Assembly: GCF_907165205.1 (NCBI RefSeq)
Contig: NC_058195.1
Span: 26,246,936 to 26,310,935, forward strand
Direction of reading: 5' to 3'
Source: Coccinella septempunctata
Lineage: Eukaryota; Arthropoda; Insecta; Coleoptera; Coccinellidae
DNA length: 64,000 nt
The stretch's first letter is position 1; each line of letters starts with the position of its first letter. The notes under the pieces are model-generated. The model saw nothing but the letters and a program-made list of their open reading frames with translations. It was not told where the DNA came from and ran no database searches. Below are positions 21,231 through 30,930 of this stretch, piece by piece. The position numbers and the translations under genes were made by a program.

Positions 21231-23240
21231 AAAAGTTGATGAAGAACTAAAATTCCAACCGACTTCCACAACTTCGAATTTTCACCCAAGTCAATTCAAT
21301 TTTAATCCCAGAAGTTTTCGCAGTGCTATCCTATCCAAACTTTTAACGGCACTCTCGGGAGGTGAATTTCAACATAGTTTGTAAGAACCCTAGAAACAGC
21401 GAATTTAATATGATGGGATTTGGCCACTCAATATTCATCAGAGCAAATCTGTTCTGATTGAATATTTCAGTTATTGAATTCATTTTCGGGGAACTTTTTA
21501 TTCATGTTGAACAATATCATTTACAGACTATCGTCGTTTCCTCACAACAGAAGGATTTTACTCTTAACTATTCGTTTTTAAGTTGACGAATCCATATGAT
21601 TCATAAGTATAGCATCGAAATCATCCTGAAATTAATAAATCAAGTTTTAACCAAGTGAACCAAAACCATATTTTTTTCTGTACCATAGTTCTTGAATTTT
21701 TCAACAGAATATCATTTGAGAAGGAGCTATAAAGGTTATTTGTTCAACCAGCTGCGAAAAGCATTATTTTTGGTAAAGAGCGTATTTCTGCGCAACGAAC
21801 GAAGCCAACGCGTCTTTGAAAGTTTCTCTCGGAGATTCTTTTAATCGTCTAGTATCGAAAATTTTTCAATTTTTCACTCCGTTACTACAAAAGCAAGTAT
21901 CGTTTCATCATCAGTTGCGAAATGCTTTACTTTGCGTAACTGGTTGCGAAAAGAAAAACGTTTCAAAACGTCAATGAGTGTTAAAAAGTGTGATTTTAGG
22001 TATATGTCAAAATTAGTAAAACACTATTATGCACTGCTCAGAGCCGATTCAAAATACAGAATTTTCTTTAGGAATCAGGAATTAAATACATTGCTGAATT
22101 AAATGAACTGCTTTTTCCCCCAATTCTATTTCAACGATATCTATTAAAAGAGTGTAAACTAGGAATTTTACTATCTGCAATATACTGGATCCATGGAAAA
22201 CTGAACACAATTCAGTGCTCAGTGCTGAAAATTTACATATGGGGGTTTTCGGCAATGAACTTCCTCTACGAAATATTTTCAGACCTCGGTTATTCCGATA
22301 AGAGTCTACTATTCTCTTATTTAAAATAGAACACCAAGTAGGTATCTCTTTGCATCGTTGGATAGCTGAGTTGATGGCAATTTGGATAGTATGCCATACC
22401 TTGAGGTCAAACTAAAAAAATTTTGAACGATTCTCTCGAAATCCTCGTGAAAATCCAAAATTTTTTTTCTCGAAATCGTTGGTAGATACGACAGAACCAC
22501 AAGAGACCGAAAAGTTTAGTATAAGAACAAAGCTTCTTTTTACATTTTTTCAAATTAACAGTTGCTCACCAAAAAAAAGTTCTGCAGAAGAACAGGTGGC
22601 AGTGTTCCAGAAAAAATATCACCCTGTAGATCTTCTATCGAAATTGTCATGTCACGTGGTGAGAACTCTAAAATGTAATATCTATGCCAAATTTCAGTTG
22701 AATATCTTGTGAAGTGTAGATACTATGAGAAAAAAACTTGAAAAAAATTCAAATTTCAACACTCTGTATCTCGAAAACGAAACGTTTGCGACCCCATGTT
22801 TATGGAACATTTTTTTCTTATACTCACTTAAGGAATCTCCCCTTTTCGTTTGTACGATCAATTTAGGAACACCCTGTATAGAACTTGGAAAATATATAAA
22901 TGCATTTATGTATTTATGTTCCAAGGTACAGAATATATATATATATATATATCTTCCTGAAACCGATGACAGTTTCTGACATTGTTTTAAACGTTCTTGT
23001 CAGATTGTTATAACTTGTGGAAATGGAGTCAAATTTTTCAAAAGCAGCAGTGAAAATGTACCACCTGTAAACTATGTAATGATTCACGAATTTTTCTCTC
23101 GTAATACTAATTATTTGAGTGTCGAGATGAAAGGAATGAAAAATATGAAGTAAGTTAATGTCACCACTGATAATTCTCATTCAGCTCGGTTCACGAATCT
23201 TTTGGTACACATTCTAGTGGCATTCATATTCCTTTACTTA
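21231..23240. other. No gene; AT-rich, with a relic ACACCCTGTA end
   Basis: No coding region that I can support. Near 22868-22878 the sequence ACACCCTGTATA resembles the outer end of CAGGGTG-type foldback elements, so part of 22.4-22.9 kb may be a decayed non-autonomous transposon. An (AT)10 run lies at about 22932-22952. Confidence 0.4.
22932..22952. repeat. (AT)n microsatellite
   Basis: About ten perfect AT units. No associated feature. Confidence 0.9.
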
Positions 23241-23257
23241 TAAGTTTCATTTATAGA

Positions 23258-24027
23258 GCCGCTAGATCAGGCTATGGTGATGATGCTGTGGGTTATGTGC
23301 AGTTGAAGAGATCCCCATATTAAGAAATTGACTATGCATCAGTTGGCGATATCATTCAAGAATAAAACCCAAAATGTAGAGACATTTTTAGGGCATTGTC
23401 AAGGATTTATAACTACAGAAGTTTGTCAAAAAATATCCTTTTTAACTAGAGATCAGTCAAAGAATCCGATGTGGTATGAAATGAAGTATGGGAGGATTGC
23501 AGCATCGAAAATTTATGAGGCATCAGTTTGCAACACTCCACTAGGAGTTCTGACCCAAAATGTTATGGGTGCTTTCAGTGTTCCAGCAACTGCAGCAATG
23601 AAAAGGGGTCTATTCTTGGAAGATGCAGTACTAAAAGTAGTTTGTAACATGAAAAATTTAGCTAGTATCACCAAAGTTGGGCTCATTTTGAATAGATACC
23701 TACTATCCTGCATTAGGAGCAACTCCAGATGGTGTCACGAAAGAATATGTGTTGAAGGTCAAGTGCCCCGCTGAAGGTACTACGATAAAAAATTATATAG
23801 ATGAAAATGGAAAATTAACGAATAAATGTTATACGCAAATTAATTTGCAGATGGTATTTTGTGAGAAAAATAAAGGACTTTTTTGTGTAGCAAGTCCTGA
23901 TTTTGAAAAGAACCAAAAAGTGGATGTTTATGAAATTGATTTAGACCTTGAGTTTCTTAATGAGGTGATAGGAAAATCCATGATATTCTGGAGTGAAAAT
24001 ATTTTCCCTATCTTAATTGGACATTGA
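23258..24027 (+). pseudogene. YqaJ-type exonuclease of an ISL2EU element, frameshifted
   Basis: A relative of lambda exonuclease-type YqaJ recombinases carried by ISL2EU transposons, where it may help process DNA ends. A short upstream exon (23258-23311, after a TTTATAG acceptor) encodes GYGDDAVGYVQLKR. The main part has WYEMKYGRIAASKIYE, then TAAMKRGLFLED, a frameshift near 23700, GATPDGV and VLKVKCP, and a C-terminus with QINLQMVFCEKNKGLFCVA. The catalytic pair of the PD-(D/E)xK fold is normally D in PDG and E-x-K. Here the Glu position reads Lys (LKVK), consistent with a GAG to AAG change, so the enzyme would be dead even without the frameshift. Confidence 0.75.
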
Positions 24028-24353
24028 TTTCTAAATCATACTTATATTAATTATTATGAACCTAGTTACGAATAAGCATGTCATTTCTTTTCATTTTTTT
24101 CTGGGAGAAGTTTAAATTTTTCATATGATAAATTTATACCCACGGAGTTATAATCAGAACACCCGTTTACAGAATGTGAATAAGAACTCATTATTAAAAA
24201 AAACAATAAAAATACAATTCTTTATTACAAGGTATTGCATGTACATTAAAAAATACAAGCAAAATTTTTATGGACCAAAGAGGTGTTTCACAGACTCATA
24301 TTATCATATCGATAATTTCTAAGTATAAGGCTATATTTGATTCGGGCGATACA
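24028..24353. other. Convergent intergenic spacer in the ISL2EU element
   Basis: AT-rich gap between the 3' ends of the YqaJ and transposase genes. It holds AATAAAA-like words that could serve as polyadenylation signals for the plus-strand gene, and no ORF. Confidence 0.4.
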
Positions 24354-25036
24354 TCATTTTATCATTGGACCTTGCAAATTGACAATACCACAAGCTATTA
24401 TTATTATATGATCAGTTTTGGACACCATCTTGTTATCAATGCACGAATGTGCCCTAAGCATGTCAAACTCGCGTAACCTTCGAACTATCCTTTCAATATG
24501 AATACGTAATCCGGCGATACGTTTGCTTTCTTTTACTTCATTTTTTGTGCTCTGTCTACCTTTTTCGACACTTGGAGGCCTGACCAAACCACAATTCTTC
24601 GATTGTAATAGGCTTGCAATATTTTTGAAATCTCTGTATGCCATAACTTCACAATCCGTCGGTAAAACATCCAAAAAGCCACTTACTTCTACAATCTCTT
24701 GGTCTGAATTTCTACCCCCATAACCTTCTGATATGAAATTCACGAAACCATCAGGTGTTGAAGATATAAAATATTTTAAAGTGTTCGCTTTTGTGTAATA
24801 TGACCATGTGGGTGCTTGATGAAGAGCTTTACTTGGTTGTTGGATTTCAATTTCCAAACAATCGATTATTGTTTGAACTTCTCTGTAGCGATTCATCTCA
24901 ATCTTTTCCTTTTCGGGACAAAATATCAAAGTTTTGAAATAACTCGCCAATTTAGTTAAACTTCTGTTGAAAATGTTGCATACATAACAAGTAGAATATC
25001 CAAAATCTAATCCAAGACGGACATATGAGTCATTTA
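24354..25036 (-). pseudogene. DDE_Tnp_4 transposase of an ISL2EU element, catalytic exon
   Basis: The catalytic domain of an IS5/Harbinger-like DDE transposase. The order is a helix-turn-helix remnant (LGLDFGYSTCYVCNIFNR), LIFCPEKEKI, the first Asp in IIDCLEIEIQQPS, SYYTKANTLKYFISSTPDG, the second catalytic site and RIAGLRIHIERIVRRL with the final Glu. At the second site the usual ADRGF reads AYRDF, so the catalytic Asp is replaced by Tyr and the enzyme is probably inactive. The N-terminal end is cut at 25036 by the Harbinger insertion, which supplies a spurious start codon beyond that point. Confidence 0.8.
25034..25036. repeat. TTA target duplication of Harbinger copy A, left
   Basis: TTA here and at 26212-26214 flank the element, as expected for PIF/Harbinger insertions. 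Confidence 0.75.
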
Positions 25037-26211
25037 TCCCCGTTTGCACCGTTTCGCTGGTAACCATGGTTAAAATAATCGATGTTTAATATTTAAACGT
25101 TGCTTAGCGGTTGTCGGTTTGCACCGTGGAATCATAATCGCTGTTTACTTTAATCATCGATAGGTTTGGCAACACCACTTACAGCATAGAAAATTCAAAA
25201 TTTAAGCCAAGCACATCATAGAAGATAAATTAAAAAGAAAAAGAATTCAAGGTTTTGTGACTAAAGTTCTGTTGTCAAGGTGGAAAATTCGAACATTTCT
25301 TTTGGAGTTTCGGTGTTGTGGTTCGAATTTGAAGTGCGAACATGAGTACTCTGAGTAGCATGCACACATTCTATTAGTCTAGGAAAAGAAGCCTTCTTGT
25401 GAAAGGACTGTTGGATTTGCACTATTTCCTCATCTTTGGCATTTTAATGAATTCGGAATATAATTTACCAATTGCTAATGAAAATTTAGCAATAATTCTT
25501 GATGCTGTCGATACATCTACATTTATGAAATTGGCAACAGAAGCCAAGTAACCAGCACTAGCATAAAACCTCAATGTAGCTATCAATTGATTTATTGTTG
25601 CCACACTATTATTCCTGAAATATCTATATTTCTATAAAATAACTAATTTTTAAATTCCAAATCATTCTCCATATATGGCAAAACACGAAAAAAACACGAT
25701 TTCTTTCGTTAAACGAAATCTTCTGAAAAAATTGAGCTCCATTCCTTCGAAATAATTTCTTCTACAGGGAAAACATCTGGGAAATTCCAAATCATTCTCC
25801 ATATATGGCAAAAAAAATAACACGGTTTCTTTCGTTAAACGAAATCTTCTGAAAAAAGTGAGGTCCATTCTTTCGAAATAATTTCTTCTACGGGGAAAAC
25901 ATCTGAGGAATTCAAATTCGATATTGCCAAGTGCATCAAGATCATCATCAAGTTATATCTCATCTTCCAAATCATCCATTATTAAATCGAATTTTATATC
26001 GACACAAATAGAAAACACAGTTGTCAATCGAATTTGAAGTATTACTTCAATCAACGTTTTAATCGAGCTTTAATCGAGCAAATTTCTGCGATTAGTTTAA
26101 ACAACGTTTGAGGGCCTTATAATCAACGTTTAGGAACGGTGCAACCCGGTTAAGGAATTAAACGTTGTTTAAGAATATAATCGTTGTTTAGAGAAACGGT
26201 GCAAACGGCCA
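25037..26211 (-). mobile_element. PIF/Harbinger element, copy A
   Basis: Terminal inverted repeats begin CCGTTTGCACCG (left, TCCCCGTTTGCACC; right complement, TGGCCGTTTGCACC), with a TTA target duplication. Inside, minus-strand relics of the transposase are readable, for example INQLIATLRFYASAGYL and VDVSTASRIIAKFSLAIGKL at 25422-25604. A direct duplication of about 125 bases (25660-25785 and 25785-25910) repeats the segment encoding FFRRFRLTKE. The C-terminal catalytic region is missing. It sits inside the ISL2EU transposase gene and is therefore younger than it. Confidence 0.85.
25240..25910 (-). pseudogene. Harbinger transposase relic in copy A
   Basis: Minus-strand fragments of a DDE_Tnp_4-type transposase: an N-terminal segment with RRNYFEG and FFRRFRLTKE (duplicated), then LIATLRFYASAGYL with NFINVDVSTASRIIAK, the helix-turn-helix region, and a degraded FPRLIECVHATQ where FPRVIGCVD is expected. 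Frameshifts separate the pieces and the rest of the catalytic core is deleted. Confidence 0.7.
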
Positions 26212-26357
26212 TTAAACGTATTTTTTTCAGAATGATGAATAAATGTATGTGATCAATTTCAGATTCAGTCTCTAACAAATTGATCAGAAAATACACATCT
26301 GATGGCAAACCCAACTAAGTTCTCTGCTAATAAGCATCAAACAAAATTATCACAGCT

Positions 26358-26558
26358 TTAAATGATATGGAAGAAGTAAGAACTCACTTTGAAGTGATCT
26401 TCACAGCAGTATATGGTGGATCTTGATGAAGGGATATGCACTCGGTTTACTGCTGCGCACCAACTCTTTCTTACACTCTCTGATTTTGGTAAACTGATGA
26501 ATATTTTGTTAGAATTCAAGCACGTGTTGGCGCAAGAAGGAACAAAGCACTTTTTCAT
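26358..26558 (-). pseudogene. THAP-domain exon of the ISL2EU transposase
   Basis: A THAP zinc-coordinating DNA-binding domain. It shows CFVPSC, then NKIFISLPK, RKSWCAAVNR and YCCEDHF, which gives the C2-CH ligands and the conserved Trp. A consensus 5' splice site (GTGAGT) follows the CEDHFK codons near 26388, so the last residues of the open frame are intronic. THAP domains supply the sequence-specific DNA binding of such transposases. The next exon lay further left, on the far side of the Harbinger insertion. Confidence 0.8.
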
Positions 26559-26650
26559 ATTGATGACTTTAGGAACCTATAAAATATATCAGCAATGCCT
26601 TATTTCATCAACAATAACAGCCCAAGGAAGATCGAATATTAACTGACAAT

Positions 26651-26770
26651 AAACAACCATAGACTCAATGATATATGGAGATCAGAAAACACTGATGAGA
26701 GTCATTGATGGCAATACACAACCATAGACGCAATAATATATGGAGATCAGAAACTTTGATGAGAAACATT
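26651..26770. repeat. Direct duplication of about 60 bp
   Basis: The motif ACAACCATAGAC followed by ATATATGGAGATCAGAAA occurs at about 26653 and again at about 26711, near the right side of the ISL2EU element. Confidence 0.75.
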
Positions 26771-26950
26771 GATGAGTGTTCCAACGATGCCGGATTGTAA
26801 AAGTGACGTAGAATGTTTCTGGGAGAATGCCTCCGCGATGTGAATTTCCGTAAATAAAAACAGGCAAAATACAACTGTTAAAATAGAAAAAAAATACTTT
26901 TCCCATATATTTGAGTTATGAGGATTTCGTTCATATATATTACGAAATTA

Positions 26951-28036
26951 ATGCCCGTTTGCACCGTTTCGCTGGTAACCATGGTTAAACTAATCGATGT
27001 TTAATATTTAAAAGTTGCTTAGCATTTGACGGTTTGCACCGTGGAATCATATTCGTTGTTTAATTTAATCATCGATAGATTCGGCAACACCACTCACACC
27101 ATAAAAAATTCAAAATTTCAGCCCAGCACATCATAGAAGATAAATTAAGAAGAAAAAGAAGTCAATGTTTTCTGACTAAACTTCTGTTGTCAAGGTGGGA
27201 AATTTGAACATTTTTTTTGGAGATTCGGTGTTGTGTTTTGAATTTGAAGTGCGAACATGGGTAATATCAACACATCCTATTACTCTAGGAAAAGAAGCCT
27301 TCTTGTGAAACGACTGTTGAATTTGCACTATATCCTCATCTTTGGTCATTTTAAGGAATTCGGAATATAATTTACCAATTGCTAATGAAACTGCGGGAAT
27401 AATACTCGATCCTTTCGATACATCTACATTTATGAAATTATCAACAAAAGCCAACTGACCAGCACTAGCATAAAACCTCAATGTAGCTAGCAATTGATTT
27501 ATTGGGTCAACACTATTATGTATTCCTGAAATATCTGTATTTGTATGATATAACTAATTATTAAATTCCAAATCATTCTCCATATATGGCAAAAAAAATA
27601 ACACGGTTTCTTCCGTTAAACAAAATCTTCTGCAAAAAGTGAGGTCCGTTCTTTCGAAATAATTTCTTCTACGGGGAAAACATCTGAGAAATTCCAAATC
27701 ATTCTCCATATATATGGCAAGAAAAATAACACGGTTTCTTTCGTTAAACGAAATCTTCTGAAAAAAGTGAAGTCCATTTATCATCAAGTAATATCTCATC
27801 TTCCAAATCATCCATTATTAATTCGAATTTTATATCAACACAAATAGAAAACACAGTTGTCAATCGAATTTGAAGTATTACTTCAATCAACGTTTTAATC
27901 GAGCAAATTTCTGCGTTTAGTTTAAACAACGTTTAAGGGCCTTATAATCAACGTTTAGGAACGGTGCAACCCGGTTAAGGAATTAAACGTTGTTTAAGAA
28001 TATAATCGTTGTTTAAACAAACGGTGCAAACGGCCA
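26951..28036 (-). mobile_element. PIF/Harbinger element, copy B
   Basis: A second copy of the element at 25.0-26.2 kb, closely similar along its length. Its ends are CCCGTTTGCACCG on the left and GGTGCAAACGGCCA on the right, with TTA at 26948-26950 and 28037-28039. It carries the same internal duplication (27564-27690 and following) as copy A, so that duplication predates their split. Copy B keeps a little more of the transposase than copy A. Confidence 0.85.
27176..27493 (-). pseudogene. Harbinger transposase relic in copy B
   Basis: This reads LATLRFYASAGQLAFV, NFINVDVSKGSSII, LYSEFLKMTKDEDIVQIQQS and FPRVIGCVDITHVR. The last motif contains the first catalytic Asp of the DDE_Tnp_4 family. 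The remaining catalytic residues are absent, because the element is shortened just after this point. Further N-terminal coding lies at 27554-27811 in the same orientation. Confidence 0.78.
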
Positions 28037-28039
28037 TTA

Positions 28040-28958
28040 GGAAATTACCCCATTATTTATCGGAACATGAAATTGCTTTTTTATGTGGTTTCGGGAGGTC
28101 AGAGAATAATCCACTAATTCGGAATGACTATGTTTTCTTTGTAGCCTCCGCTCCTTTTCTACGCAGAATCGACTGAAATAATAGCAAATATAGGTTGTAA
28201 CTTGAAAATCTGATACCACTTCATTATCTCTTTATGAACACCCTGTCAATTTTAGTTCCAAACAGCAAAGTACATAATGAAAAAATTGAACGAGCTCATA
28301 CGGGAGCGGAAAGTGGAGAGCAGGGTGTTTTTCCGCACGATTTTGGAGAATTATCTACTACTTTTCGTCAATGCGTGTGAAAAGTAATACTTTCGAAACG
28401 TTAATAGGAAATAGTTATTATTTTCCTATCAAGTGCGGAAAGTGAAACTTGTCCGCACGAAACTGCCGTTCCCTGAACGATGCGAAGCAGAGTTCGGGTA
28501 AGCAGTTGCCCCATTTTGATCTTCGAAGGGCAACGCATTGAAAATATCGACTTATGTAGAGGAAACCTTCCATATAGAATCCGAGGAGGTATAGGTGGAG
28601 ATGAAAGAGGCAGCTCGCATGCCTTTTAGTGCAATTCTTCATCTTCACCATGATAGCGAAGGTAAACCTGCATCACGCGAAGGATTCTTCTGCTGTGATT
28701 GCTAGGTTGCATTAGGCATTTTGCTAACCCATCCAGGAACCCTGGATGAACAGAGAAGACAAAATCAAGGCGTTGACTTGTAAGGAATCAAACCTTGTTC
28801 AGGACCAGTGGCAAGTATCTCCACGTGTCTGTTTTCGAAAGGAAAAACATAAAAATATGAATTCTGTTGTTTTTTTTTGGTATAGCAGGGGAAAATCTGC
28901 AAATCAGACGAACAAGTGTGGGGATTCTCACTCTCCTGAGCTCGAGACCCACTAAAAA
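28040..28958. other. No gene seen
   Basis: It contains ACACCCTGTC at about 28236-28245 and CAGGGTGTTT near 28322, like decayed CAGGGTG-type transposon ends, and two related words GTCCGCACGAAA and TTCCGCACGA. No ORF can be supported. Confidence 0.4.
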
Positions 28959-30250
28959 CCCTTAACTGCTTCTTGACTATTGGTTCCGGGCATTTGCCTA
29001 TAAACCGCTCATCTCTTAGTCAGTTTTCTTCTCGCACACTATCGTGCTGGGATTTATGTGTTTATCCTCTAATGAATAATACTTTATTGGATTTTTGAAT
29101 AAGTTTATGTTCTTATTTTAATCTCTTCTTAATTGATCTCTTGGTCTCCTACGGTAAATTCGCATTCTCCTTTTGTCTTCCTCTGGGTCGTAGTCCTGAG
29201 TTCTTGATTCGGATGGTTTTGGCTGTTTCGAATAATTTCTCTGCTTTTCTGTTCATGTTCATGTTTCCCATTTTAGATCCCTATAAAGCTGTCTATTCCT
29301 GACAAACCAAGGTGCATCTATTGCATATCGTAGCAGTTTGTTTTCAGTGGCCTGAATTCTTTTGAAGTGTCTTTTTGCCGCGAAACCCCAGGCAACTGAT
29401 CCATAAGTTAGTTGAGGCCTAGCAACGACTTTGATTATCTTCAATTTTGTCTCTTTCGACATGTGGCTTCTTCTTCTTATTAGAGGGTTCAGTCTATTCA
29501 TCGCTGCTTTCGTTTTATCGAGTGCTTGTTTGATATGACTTTTTCAAGTAAGTCCTTCGTCAAGCGTTATTCCTAAATATTTGGCTTCATTTTTCCAGTC
29601 GATTTCTTCGCCGTCAACTTCTAGATTAGTTATGGGTCGCAGTCATCTGTTTCGTCAATCGTTTTTTGTAGAACTCGTTCTATTACTTCTGGGTTGCGGT
29701 GTCGAGTTGCTATGCCTGTGTCGTCAGCATATAACGTTAGCATAGATCTTGGATACTTCGGAATATCGTGAATGTATATATTGTACAGAAGTGGCCCAAG
29801 TACTGACCCTTGGGGTACTCCAGTCTCTATATCTCTTGTTGTGGAGCATCCTCCTTCCACTTTCACGTAAAATATTCTATTTTGAGATAATTCGGATCAA
29901 CTTGCATATTTTGATCGAATATCCAGCACACCTCATCTTATATATCAATCTTTCATGCTATACTCTGTCGAATGCTCTGGCGACGTCTAGTAAAACAAGA
30001 CCTGTAGCTTGTTTGTTTTGAAATCCCTCTGTAATGTATTCTGTGAGCCTCAATAATTGTTGCTCTGTTGAATGCTCTCTTCTGAATCCGAACTGTTCTG
30101 GTGGTATTAGTTTCAGATTTTCGGTTTCCTTATTTAGCCTGGTGGATATAATTCTTTCTACTACTTTTCCTAACGCCGACAGTAGACTTATCGGTCTGTA
30201 GTTTTGTGGGAACTTCTTCTCTTTGAATGGTTTATTGAACACTATGATGA
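28959..30250 (-). pseudogene. Jockey-clade LINE reverse transcriptase relic
   Basis: A minus-strand Jockey-type ORF2 in at least three frames. From its 5' side: NYRPISLLSALGKVVERII with GFRREHSTEQQLLRL and LLDVARAFDRV (29958-30242); then ETGVPQGSVLGPLLYNIYIHDIP and LYADDTG (29630-29866); then the thumb/C-terminus with RPQLTYGSVAWGFAAKRHF and APWFVRNRQLYRDL (29259-29501). The APWFVRN ending is typical of Jockey-clade proteins. The 3' UTR runs to about 28.96 kb with an AATAAA (minus strand) near 29085. It lacks the endonuclease and ORF1. Confidence 0.82.
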
Positions 30251-30289
30251 TAATTATGTTTTTGTTTCAGAATTGGTACATGTCTCGGG

Positions 30290-30930
30290 ACTAAATTCCA
30301 ATTAGGATTCACCTCAATATTAGGGGCGTTGACCGGGACATTGTCCTTTCATCTACATACTTCGATTGAGATGGGCAAATAACACCACCAGAGGAGGTGC
30401 AGAAACTAGTACAGTACTGCAACAGTAAGCGCCTTCCAATTATAAGTGGCTGTTGCTTGCAAATGCGCATGAGACTGTTTGAGGAACCCATCATCAACCT
30501 CAGAGGTGAGAACTTACTTAAATATCTCTTAATAACCTCGAGACTATTAATGTGGAGAGAACACCAACATTCGTCACGTGAGCAAGGGAAGAGGTCCTGC
30601 ACGTAACTGTCGTTAATTCTGCTTCTAGGAATGTGATGGATAAACCTCAACTCTCATAGGATTATCGAGTTCAGGGTTGAAGGAGATACCTCCTCGGCTC
30701 CCCTGATTCGAAATGCAAGGAAATCAGATCGGTTTCTTTACAGAAACCATCTGAAGAATAATCTGGAGCAGATCGAGATGATGGAAGACCGTCCTTTTGA
30801 CTCGGATTTAAGGGTGGATCAGATCAGGAGGGAGGCGTTTCACTCTACCTAAAACCGTCTACCCGAATTTTGAAAAGCACGAATGCGCTACCTTCATGCG
30901 GTGACTGTAAAGTCAAATTTGCACACTATC
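30290..30930 (+). pseudogene. LINE endonuclease fragment of the RNase-H-bearing type
   Basis: Read with several frame changes, the plus strand shows STYFD, then PPEEVQKLVQYCNSKRLPI with IISGC, an NNLETINVERTPTFVT segment and RNVMDKPQLS before a DYR that replaces the usual SDHR. This is the order of an APE endonuclease domain from I/R1/Jockey-type LINEs that carry RNase H. It is heavily decayed and ends with no RT attached. It could be the same family as the minus-strand LINE at 53-56 kb. Confidence 0.6.

Larger units (their letters stand above)
23240..26660. mobile_element. ISL2EU-like DNA transposon (YqaJ plus THAP/DDE), decayed
   Basis: Two convergent genes characteristic of ISL2EU transposons occur together: a YqaJ-type nuclease on the plus strand and a DDE_Tnp_4 transposase with a THAP exon on the minus strand. 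A PIF/Harbinger element (25037-26211) is inserted between the THAP exon and the catalytic exon. The outer inverted repeats were not identified, so the limits are approximate. Combining these two proteins in one element is established for ISL2EU; the assignment here rests on domain order and strand. Confidence 0.7.
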
